Below, in pieces: positions 1-6,067 of a DNA stretch of 38,540 bases (position 1 is its first letter; the number at the start of each line of letters is the position of its first letter). Both the position numbers and the translations under genes were made by a program. Under the pieces are notes generated by a model that did no database searches, was not told where the DNA came from, and saw only the letters and a list, made by a program, of their open reading frames with translations. The stretch lies in NCBI GenBank assembly GCA_017409455.1, contig JAFQSS010000032.1, positions 1 to 38,540 of the forward strand, given 5' to 3'. Source of the DNA: Clostridia bacterium. GTDB taxonomy: Bacteria > Bacillota > Clostridia > TANB77 > CAG-508.

Positions 1-172
1 CCCCTTCATCCGGTTTTCCATGTCCTGCATCTATTACTATTGTTTTTCCTGATACAGGCAGTGATACTGTGGGCACAGATTCCTTTTGGTCACTTATTAG
101 CGCAAAACTAAAAACCAATACAAATATACTTAATACAGCTATCCTAATTGTCTTTTTATTCAAAACTATCAT
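1..172 (-). CDS. cwlD: N-acetylmuramoyl-L-alanine amidase CwlD, N-terminal part (cut by window edge)
   Basis: This is the first 57 codons of a minus-strand gene that runs off the left edge. The start is ATG at 172, eight bases after a GGGGG Shine-Dalgarno run. The product begins with a basic stretch and one hydrophobic helix (about residues 8-25), then reaches the motif IVIDAGHGKPDEG. That motif is the first zinc-ligand segment of Amidase_3 enzymes and is typical of CwlD, which makes muramic-delta-lactam in the spore cortex. CwlD acts outside the membrane in the forespore compartment. A sigma-E-like promoter lies directly upstream (197-224), fitting the known mother-cell expression of cwlD. 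The rest of the catalytic domain is outside the window, so another Amidase_3 protein cannot be fully excluded. Confidence 0.8.
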   Translation of the reverse strand, partial: MIVLNKKTIRIAVLSIFVLVFSFALISDQKESVPTVSLPVSGKTIVIDAGHGKPDEG

Positions 173-223
173 CTAAAAACCCCCATACTTGTTATAATTG
201 TATGAGAGTTTTTTATTTTTATG
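156..223. repeat. Direct repeat copy A (cwlD promoter, leader and first codons)
   Basis: This segment matches 3953-4017 in the same orientation, with about 60 identical positions in 67 aligned columns, four substitutions and three gap positions. It covers the -35-like region, a hairpin, the Shine-Dalgarno run and the first codons of cwlD. The two copies bracket the three-gene block at 243-3519, which suggests the block was inserted at the cwlD 5' end. Confidence 0.8.
175..214 (-). terminator. Hairpin with U-run, also holding the cwlD Shine-Dalgarno
   Basis: On the minus strand an AAAAACUCUCAUAC arm pairs with GUAUGGGGGUUUUU around an 11-nt loop, using two G-U pairs, and ends in five U. It can terminate transcripts from the gene ending at 243. 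The G-run of the 3' arm is also the likely ribosome binding site of cwlD, so readthrough RNA would hide that site. Confidence 0.6.
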
Positions 224-224
224 A
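197..224 (-). promoter_or_regulatory. Sigma-E-like promoter of cwlD
   Basis: On the minus strand CATACAAT (197-204) equals the sigma-E -10 consensus (CATACAnT), and TCATAAA (218-224) lies 13 bases upstream in the -35 position. Transcription would start in the hairpin loop, leaving the Shine-Dalgarno run free. The element can also be read as a sigma-A promoter, TTCATA-17-TACAAT. Confidence 0.55.
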
Positions 225-242
225 AGCATTTTCTATTTTTGA

Positions 243-1067
243 TTAAATACTTTCCCAATAATAATATAACATATTATTATCTATATCATAAATTCCAATT
301 TCCCATCCAGTTGCTTCTTCATCTGTGAAATTATATTTTTTTCTTTCATCACTTGTTCTACAAATTCTTTTATAGTAATAATATCCATTTTCAATAGAAT
401 TGACTTCTTCATTATATTCAAATACCCCTATTGAATTTTCATCTAGTTTTTCTTTACTCCAAGATTGATTTTCTTTTAATATATCATTTACTTCTTTTCC
501 TTTTTCTTCAGTAAATTGATATGTAAAATAGTCTCTGCCATCTCCTTGCCAGCCACCTTTTACACTATATACCTCTTTTGCTATATAATTGTCTATTTTT
601 ATTCCTAAAATTTCGTTATGATCGCTTGCTGTTCCTGGAATCCAGTAATCAAAATAATATAGTTTTGCATTTTTGATATCAAAAATTGCACGTACATCTT
701 TTCCGTGGTAATAATATAAATCTTCTCTATCTATTTCAGTTGTCTCATTATCTATTTTATCATAAAATCTCATCATAACGTATTCATAATATTTATTTTT
801 ATTCCATAGCTCACTATTTTCTAATAGTATTTTAATTTTGTCTATTTCTCTCATATAATAATTACTTATTTTATATACTTTATATATTCCAAAAATATCT
901 TCAAGATATACTGTATAATAATCTATGTCATAGCTATTTAATTCTAATCCTAGCATTTGATAATCTGTATCTGTTTTTGTTGAAGTTATTTTTATAGATA
1001 AAAAATTTGTAACTATAATAATTGTTAATATCAATATAATATATATAATTATTTTTTTGTTTTTCAT
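243..1067 (-). CDS. Membrane-anchored hypothetical protein
   Basis: This 274-aa product is not recognised. It starts with a basic MKNKK segment and a single hydrophobic helix (about residues 6-24) with no lipobox cysteine. The remainder is an extracytoplasmic domain very rich in Tyr, Asp, Glu and Ile. That layout suggests a signal-anchored surface protein with a soluble beta-rich domain, which is inference. The start ATG is preceded by AAAAGGA. It is the last gene of the three-gene accessory block and is followed by the hairpin at 175-214. Its composition is more AT-rich than the PTS genes beyond the block, in line with an accessory origin. Confidence 0.65.
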   Translation of the reverse strand: MKNKKIIIYIILILTIIIVTNFLSIKITSTKTDTDYQMLGLELNSYDIDYYTVYLEDIFGIYKVYKISNYYMREIDKIKILLENSELWNKNKYYEYVMMRFYDKIDNETTEIDREDLYYYHGKDVRAIFDIKNAKLYYFDYWIPGTASDHNEILGIKIDNYIAKEVYSVKGGWQGDGRDYFTYQFTEEKGKEVNDILKENQSWSKEKLDENSIGVFEYNEEVNSIENGYYYYKRICRTSDERKKYNFTDEEATGWEIGIYDIDNNMLYYYWESI

Positions 1068-1093
1068 AATATAAACATCCTTTTATAATTATT

Positions 1094-2185
1094 TTAGTTT
1101 TTATACATATTCTTTTTTTCAGTTGTATAATCAAATTTTATTTTTACTTCAAATATTTTTAAAACTCCATATTCACTCGAAACAACTCCCAAATTGTTTA
1201 ATACTGTTGAAAATATATCTTTTAGTATGTCTTTACCAGTTTCATTTGAGTCCACATATTCTTTTAAATTTTTAAAATCAGTAAAGTCATATGTATCGTT
1301 TATCTCTATTTCTAAATTCCAAGTATTATCTTCATTTTTTACAGCATTAACAAACATCGTAGCATCATGCAATGCATAAAGCAAATCACTATTAGCAAAT
1401 CTAATTAAAAGGTCTCGGTTTTTGTAATCATTTAGAACAAATCTTCCATCTTGACCATATTTTTCAATTAATTCATTTATTTTCTTATTAAATGCTTCAC
1501 TCTCTATTATACTAGTGATTGTTTCATTATCATCTATAATCAAATCACTTGGTTCTTTTCCAAATGGTGATAATGAATTATTTAACAACTTAGCAGACAG
1601 TTTCATATTTGCTAATAAGCCTCCAACAATAACCACTTGCCAAAATGTATATTGCATTGAATAAAATACAGCATAGGAAATTGGATTTGATATTTTGCTT
1701 TTATCAAATATAAAACTTAAACTTTCTATAAAATTCTTTGCCATTTTTTCATCTAATTCTTCAAATTTTATATTTTGAAATTCCTCTATAATTTCGTCAA
1801 ATCTTTGTGAGTAATTATATAATTTATATACATCATTTAAAGCAAATGAAATATTTTCTTTTATATTTTTTGAAAATATAGATATATTTTTTATATCTTT
1901 TAAAATTTTTTCTTTCACATCATCTAAAAAGTCTAAATTCATTTTATTTAAATAATTTAGTCCTATATACTTTTGGGCTAAAGCATACTTTTTCTTTTTA
2001 TTTAAGAAAAATTTATGATTTTTCCAAGCAATTCTAGTACATAAATACATTTCTTTATTCCATATTATTCTAGATGGCTTTGAAAAGTTTAATAGTTCAT
2101 ATATATTTTCTAAACATCCTCTACCAAATAAGGCATAATGATGTTCATAAGGTTTATTACATAATTTACATCTTTTTTCACTCAT
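1094..2185 (-). CDS. Cysteine-cluster hypothetical protein
   Basis: This 363-aa product is not recognised. The N-terminus has C6-x2-C9, then H15-H16 and C24, which could form a small zinc site. The middle (about 60-160) is predicted to be charged and helical. Residues about 170-200 form a hydrophobic stretch that could be a membrane segment or a buried helix. The C-terminal third contains DLLYALHDATMFVNAV and then a segment ending NDTYDF. That pattern loosely recalls C-terminal domains of some bacteriocin-like and polymorphic-toxin proteins, but the likeness is too weak to assign function. The start follows TAGGAGA. The gene lies 26 bp upstream of the membrane-anchored gene and 56 bp downstream of the ATPase gene, so the three are probably co-transcribed. 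Confidence 0.65.
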   Translation of the reverse strand: MSEKRCKLCNKPYEHHYALFGRGCLENIYELLNFSKPSRIIWNKEMYLCTRIAWKNHKFFLNKKKKYALAQKYIGLNYLNKMNLDFLDDVKEKILKDIKNISIFSKNIKENISFALNDVYKLYNYSQRFDEIIEEFQNIKFEELDEKMAKNFIESLSFIFDKSKISNPISYAVFYSMQYTFWQVVIVGGLLANMKLSAKLLNNSLSPFGKEPSDLIIDDNETITSIIESEAFNKKINELIEKYGQDGRFVLNDYKNRDLLIRFANSDLLYALHDATMFVNAVKNEDNTWNLEIEINDTYDFTDFKNLKEYVDSNETGKDILKDIFSTVLNNLGVVSSEYGVLKIFEVKIKFDYTTEKKNMYKN

Positions 2186-2241
2186 ATATAATTTCTCCTA
2201 TTATCATTTAATAATTTTATTGCATTTTTTGCCTTTTATTT

Positions 2242-3519
2242 CTACGGTTTTAGTGCTGTAATTGGTACTATATAAATTCCTGTTTCTGGGTCTTTAGCAA
2301 TTATATCTGTATATCCAACTACTACACACATAAATTTGGGTTTTTTAATCATATTATTATAAAAATTCATTAAACTCTTTTTAGCATCTTCTACTTCGTG
2401 AAATCCTAATTTTATTTCAATAGCTGCATATTCTCCATCACTAAATTCAACAATAGAATCCACTTCTAACCCTGTAACATTATCCCTAAAATGGAAAAGC
2501 TTTCCACCTAAATATTCTATGTATATCCTTAAATCTCTTTCACACATTGCTTCAAACATAAAACCAAATGTTTTTAAATCATTTATTAATTTATCTTTTG
2601 TTAAATCCAAACTTGCACATGCAAGTGATACATCTGTAAAATGTCTTTTTGGAGCTTTTCCTATTCTATTAGGCGACCTATAATTTTCACTATATGCATT
2701 CTGATTTTCAATAATGTGAAGTCTATTTAATACATTTAAATAATCATCTACTGTTATTCTACTTTCTATTCTATCTTCATTGTTTTCTATCTCATTAATA
2801 TCTTTCATTAAAGTGCTATTACTTACAACTGTTGATTCATTTCTTGCAAGACTTCTTAATAGCATTATCATTTTCCCTTTGTCCCTAGTCTTGTCATCAT
2901 TCATATCTTTATCAAGAATTGTTTCAATATAGCTTTTAGGTATAATACCTATTTTATCTTCATCTACTTTTAAATTAGAAGGCCAACCCCCTCGAATTAT
3001 TAAGTTTGCCAGCTTTTCTATTGTAACTTTATCATTACTCTGATTTTTCAGTGTTCCTTTTAACATATCTTGTAATGATGCCTTTCCCGTCGAATCTCCT
3101 GATTCATATAAGCTCATTGTATACATATTAATTTTTCCAATTCTTCCTGCTCCAGAATGATGTATCTTTTCCTTTTGTTCATCATCAGTTAATTTGGTCG
3201 AACATGTTAAAATATAATTTCCTTTATTTGTTGTTTCATCACATTTTCTTCTAATAGCATCCCAAATTTTTGGAACTAAATTCCATTCATCTATTAATTC
3301 AGGCCTTTCTTCATTTAAAATCAAGTCTAAGCTCAACTTTGCTTTTTCTCTTGTCTCATCATCATCTAAGTAACATGCACTATTAGCATGATTTAAAGAT
3401 GCCCATGTTTTTCCACACCATTTGGGTCCTTCTATACTTACGGCTCCAAATACAGTTAAATAATCTTGAATTTTTTTATCAACCAATCTATTTATATATT
3501 CTTCTTTTCTTAATGACAT
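2242..3519 (-). CDS. AAA_14/DUF4143 ATPase
   Basis: This 425-aa protein has the two-part architecture of the AAA_14/DUF4143 family. The N-terminal P-loop domain has Walker A GPKWCGKT (31-38) and a Walker-B-like PELIDEW (74-80). A middle winged-helix-like region follows. The C-terminal domain has E352-V-D354 and E368-I-K370, arranged like a PD-(D/E)XK nuclease fold. Members are common, variable accessory genes in gut Firmicutes, and their cellular role is not settled. The start is supported by AAGGAGGGAG. A sigma-A-like promoter lies at 3548-3576, and a 23-bp repeat array sits immediately upstream of its -35. It is the first gene of the inserted block. The length is near the family norm with no break. 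Confidence 0.9.
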   Translation of the reverse strand: MSLRKEEYINRLVDKKIQDYLTVFGAVSIEGPKWCGKTWASLNHANSACYLDDDETREKAKLSLDLILNEERPELIDEWNLVPKIWDAIRRKCDETTNKGNYILTCSTKLTDDEQKEKIHHSGAGRIGKINMYTMSLYESGDSTGKASLQDMLKGTLKNQSNDKVTIEKLANLIIRGGWPSNLKVDEDKIGIIPKSYIETILDKDMNDDKTRDKGKMIMLLRSLARNESTVVSNSTLMKDINEIENNEDRIESRITVDDYLNVLNRLHIIENQNAYSENYRSPNRIGKAPKRHFTDVSLACASLDLTKDKLINDLKTFGFMFEAMCERDLRIYIEYLGGKLFHFRDNVTGLEVDSIVEFSDGEYAAIEIKLGFHEVEDAKKSLMNFYNNMIKKPKFMCVVVGYTDIIAKDPETGIYIVPITALKP

Positions 3520-3547
3520 ATTTTAAAACTCCCTCCTTATAGTTTAT

Positions 3548-3576
3548 ATTATATACCAAATTTAATATAATATCAA
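3548..3576 (-). promoter_or_regulatory. Sigma-A-like promoter of the accessory block
   Basis: On the minus strand TTGATA (3571-3576) and TATAAT (3548-3553) are separated by 17 bp. The predicted start is about 3541, giving a short leader with AAGGAGGGAG before the ATG at 3519. The -35 lies five bases from the repeat array. Confidence 0.75.
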
Positions 3577-3580
3577 TAGT

Positions 3581-3695
3581 AAATATACATTTTTTAATCA
3601 ATTTAATATACTTTTTTTAACAAGAACAATATGCATTTTTTAAGTACTTTAATATACATTTTTAACAATTTAATGTGTACTTTGTTAATGACTTC
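3581..3695. repeat. Five tandem imperfect 23-bp repeats
   Basis: The units start at 3581, 3604, 3627, 3650 and 3673, and the core TAC/TGC recurs at exactly 23-bp steps. The consensus is about TAATATACATTTTTTAA plus a variable tail; the fifth unit is the most diverged. The array abuts the -35 of the ATPase promoter, so it is probably a multi-site operator. Confidence 0.75.
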
Positions 3696-3729
3696 AGCTT
3701 TCACTTTTTATACGTTTTTTGTTTTTCAA

Positions 3730-3805
3730 TTCACGTTTTTGAAGATATTTTTCATTCTTAATTTCACGTTTTCCCCACTCTTCTGACTTGTTCGTTTCAC
3801 GTTTT
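3730..3805. repeat. Three TTCACGTTTT motifs at 33-bp spacing
   Basis: The ten-base motif occurs at 3730, 3763-3764 and 3796, with CACG at 3732, 3765 and 3798, exactly 33 bp apart. The intervening bases are unrelated. They lie upstream of the 23-bp array and could be protein binding sites about three helical turns apart. Confidence 0.55.
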
Positions 3806-3843
3806 TATAACTTTCCTTTAATACAATGCAACTTTTTCAAACG

Positions 3844-3884
3844 AATATTCTTGGTTAGTTGCTTTTTTTCAAACCAATAATATT
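3844..3884. other. Intergenic hairpin
   Basis: AATATTCTTGGTT pairs with AACCAATAATATT with one bulge, around a 15-nt T-rich loop. It has no clear gene partner and lies in the non-coding stretch 3520-4012 between the accessory block and ptsI. Confidence 0.4.
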
Positions 3885-3893
3885 ATAAACAAA

Positions 3894-3921
3894 AAAAGAT
3901 GAATAACTTAATTCATCTTTT
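3894..3921 (-). terminator. Intrinsic terminator between ptsI and the accessory block
   Basis: An 11-bp stem (AAAAGATGAAT with ATTCATCTTTT) around a six-base loop is followed on the minus strand by a T-run. It would stop transcription that passes the ptsI hairpin before it enters the accessory block. Confidence 0.65.
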
Positions 3922-3952
3922 ACATATCGGTTATAATTTACACTCTAGAAAC

Positions 3953-4017
3953 TTATTTAAAACCATCATAAAAACCCCATACTTGTTATATTTGTATGAG
4001 AGTTTTTTACTTTTATG
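3953..4017. repeat. Direct repeat copy B (relic cwlD start)
   Basis: This copy follows ptsI directly. Its minus strand still reads a start codon followed by VLNK, like the start of CwlD, but then meets unrelated sequence and a stop. The -35-like part overlaps the ptsI stop codon. It is probably the original ptsI-cwlD junction, separated from cwlD by the inserted block. Confidence 0.75.
3970..4008 (-). terminator. Hairpin after ptsI
   Basis: This is the counterpart of the 175-214 hairpin, with one G fewer in the 3' arm. The minus-strand stem ends in GUAUGGGGUUUUU and lies five bases after the ptsI stop. It probably ends the fructose PTS transcript. Confidence 0.6.
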
Positions 4018-5710
4018 CTTTTATAAATTCTTTTAATCTTTTTTCAACTTCTTTATCTGAAGAAAATTGTAAAACTTCTTCAACTAATTTTTCACATTCT
4101 TTTTTGTTTAATTCTGTAATTGTTTTTTTAGCCTGTAATATAGCTGATGAATTCATTGAAAATTCATCTAACCCCATTCCTATTAAAAGAGGAATATATT
4201 GAAAATTACTTGCCGCTTCTCCACACATTCCACAAAATATCCCATTTTTATGAGCAGCATCAATTGTTTGTTTTATCAATTTTATAACAGCTGGATGGTT
4301 TTTAGTATATAAATTTGCAATCTTAGTATTTCCCCTTTCTGCAGCAATTGTATATTGTATCAAATCATTAGTACCTATACTAAAAAAGTCACATTCTTTT
4401 GCAAAAGTTTCAGCCATGATAGCTGCTGCTGGAATTTCTATCATCATACCGACTTTTATTTGTTTATTGTATTTTATGTTTTTCTCATCTAATTCTTTTT
4501 TACATTCTTCTAATACTTGTTTTGCTTGTCGCAATTCATCAATTACTGATATCATTGGAAACATTATTGCTAAATTGCCATATATACTAGCTCTTAATAT
4601 TGCTCTTAATTGAATTTTAAACAGTTCTAAATTGCCTAAACATAAACGAATCGCTCTATATCCTAAAAATGGGTTATCTTCCTTTTCTAAATTTAAATAC
4701 GGTATATCTTTATCTCCTCCTGCATCTAAAGTTCTTATTATTGACAATTTATCTTTCATGTTTTCAGCAATTTTTTTATAGCTTTCAAATTGTTCTTCCT
4801 CTGTTGGCATTTGCGGAGAATCCATAAATAAAAATTCTGTCCTAAATAGCCCAATTCCATCTGCACCAAATTTTAAAACATCTTCTAAATCACTTGTTTT
4901 TCCTATATTACTACTAACTTCAACTTGAAATCCATCTTTTGTTTTAGCAATGGCATTTTTGAATTTTCCTAATTCTTGTTTCTCCTCTTCATCTTGTTTT
5001 TGTAATTTTTGATAATGTGCCATTTCTTCTATACTTGGATTTATATGAATATCACCTGTTTCTCCATTTATTACTACAATATCTCCATCCTTTATTTGTT
5101 CTACAATATTTTCAACTCTTATTATCATCGGAATTTGCTTATTTCTTGCTATTATTGAAACATGAGAATTTGTTCCTCCAATTTCACTAATGATTCCAGA
5201 AATATTTTTCATATTTATTTTTGCTGTATCTGAAGTTGTAAGTTCTTTTGTAACAATTATTGTAGCTGGTTCAATTTCACTTAAATCATTTTCTTCTATT
5301 TGTAATAACTTTGAAATTATTCTATTTTTAATATCTTCTATATCATTTGCTCTTTCTGATATATACTCATCAGGTATATTTCTGAAATTTGTTATTATTT
5401 CATTCATTCCTTGCTCTACTGCATAAACACAATTTAACTTTTCGTTTTGAATTAATTCTTTTGTCTTTTGAATAAGTGTTTCATCTTGTAAAATCATTAG
5501 ATATGCTTCTAAAATTTGTTTTTGTTCATTGTTAGATTTATCTTTTAATTCTTGTGTTTCTTTTATTACAGAATTAAGAGAAACCTTAAGTTTCTCTAAT
5601 TCTATATCTATATCTTCTATTTTACTTTTTTCTATTTTAATATATTCTTTTTTTAGTACTAAGGCTTTACCTATTCCAATTCCTTCTGATATACCTTTTC
5701 CTTTTAGCAT
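4013..5710 (-). CDS. ptsI: PTS enzyme I (phosphoenolpyruvate-protein phosphotransferase)
   Basis: This 565-aa enzyme takes phosphate from phosphoenolpyruvate and passes it to HPr in the cytoplasm. The N-terminal HPr-binding region is followed by the phosphohistidine segment GGTNSHVSIIAR, with active H183. The C-terminal PEP-binding barrel has DGIGLFRTEFLF, the SIGTNDLIQYT segment and the conserved CGMCGEAAS. Length and order match full-size enzyme I (about 570 aa). The ATG at 5710 follows GAGGATG at good spacing. It is the last gene of the fru-pts operon, and a REPIN-like palindrome separates it from ptsH. Keeping the general PTS genes in a fructose operon suggests co-induction. A hairpin follows the stop. 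Confidence 0.97.
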   Translation of the reverse strand: MLKGKGISEGIGIGKALVLKKEYIKIEKSKIEDIDIELEKLKVSLNSVIKETQELKDKSNNEQKQILEAYLMILQDETLIQKTKELIQNEKLNCVYAVEQGMNEIITNFRNIPDEYISERANDIEDIKNRIISKLLQIEENDLSEIEPATIIVTKELTTSDTAKINMKNISGIISEIGGTNSHVSIIARNKQIPMIIRVENIVEQIKDGDIVVINGETGDIHINPSIEEMAHYQKLQKQDEEEKQELGKFKNAIAKTKDGFQVEVSSNIGKTSDLEDVLKFGADGIGLFRTEFLFMDSPQMPTEEEQFESYKKIAENMKDKLSIIRTLDAGGDKDIPYLNLEKEDNPFLGYRAIRLCLGNLELFKIQLRAILRASIYGNLAIMFPMISVIDELRQAKQVLEECKKELDEKNIKYNKQIKVGMMIEIPAAAIMAETFAKECDFFSIGTNDLIQYTIAAERGNTKIANLYTKNHPAVIKLIKQTIDAAHKNGIFCGMCGEAASNFQYIPLLIGMGLDEFSMNSSAILQAKKTITELNKKECEKLVEEVLQFSSDKEVEKRLKEFIKA

Positions 5711-5730
5711 ATTTTCATCCTCTTTCTTTT

Positions 5731-5800
5731 TTTACCATGGGGACGGGTTTATTGGTAAAAGATGTGATTTTTTTACCATTATCTCCGTCCCCGTGGTAAC
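5731..5800. repeat. REPIN-like palindrome 1
   Basis: Two inverted arms (5731-5760 and 5770-5799) each carry the GGGGACGG core between TTACCA and TGGTAA ends. The left arm is diverged in its inner half. Bases 5770-5800 are identical over 31 nt to 28140-28170. It sits in the ptsH-ptsI gap of a transcribed operon, so it will form an RNA hairpin there and could set relative mRNA levels. Confidence 0.8.
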
Positions 5801-5809
5801 GGTTAACGG

Positions 5810-6067
5810 TTACGGTAAATTTTCAAATAATTCAACCATCTCTGCTAAAGCTTTTTCTTCATCCACCCCATCACAAACTATTTTTATTTGTGTATTATTT
5901 TTAATTCCCGCAGACATAATATTTAATACTGATTTTGCATTATATTCTTTCCTATTAACATTAAATTTAATGTCACAGCTATATTTTGATGCATTTTTCG
6001 CTATTTCTGTAGCTGGCCTTGCATGTAGACCTTCTTCATTTTTTAAAGTTATTTCTTGAATTATCAT
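5810..6067 (-). CDS. ptsH: Phosphocarrier protein HPr
   Basis: This 85-aa protein has the standard HPr fold length. H15 in GLHARPA accepts phosphate from enzyme I. S46 in AKSVLNIMSAGI is the regulatory serine phosphorylated by HPr kinase in Firmicutes, so it can join carbon catabolite control as well as sugar transport. Its start overlaps the end of fruA by four bases, indicating translational coupling. The sequence after its stop is a REPIN-like palindrome, then ptsI. Short GGTTAACGGTTACGG-type repeats just past the stop probably derive from the REPIN edge. Confidence 0.97.
   Translation of the reverse strand: MIIQEITLKNEEGLHARPATEIAKNASKYSCDIKFNVNRKEYNAKSVLNIMSAGIKNNTQIKIVCDGVDEEKALAEMVELFENLP

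Noticed and set aside
934-1134. 66-codon minus-strand frame across the 243-1067/1094-2185 junction
   Set aside because: It overlaps two better genes and has Ile/Tyr/Lys composition expected from AT-rich sequence.
3581-3695. Possible plasmid origin (iterons)
   Set aside because: No replication initiator gene is present and the array sits at a promoter, so an operator is the simpler reading.
3581-3805. Possible CRISPR array
   Set aside because: The repeats are directly tandem without unique spacers of constant length (23 bp), or too short (10 bp) for CRISPR repeats, and no cas gene is near.
5529-6059. 176-codon plus-strand frame opposite ptsI and ptsH
   Set aside because: It is antisense to two certain PTS genes and spans the REPIN; its composition is Ser/Phe/Ile-rich shadow.
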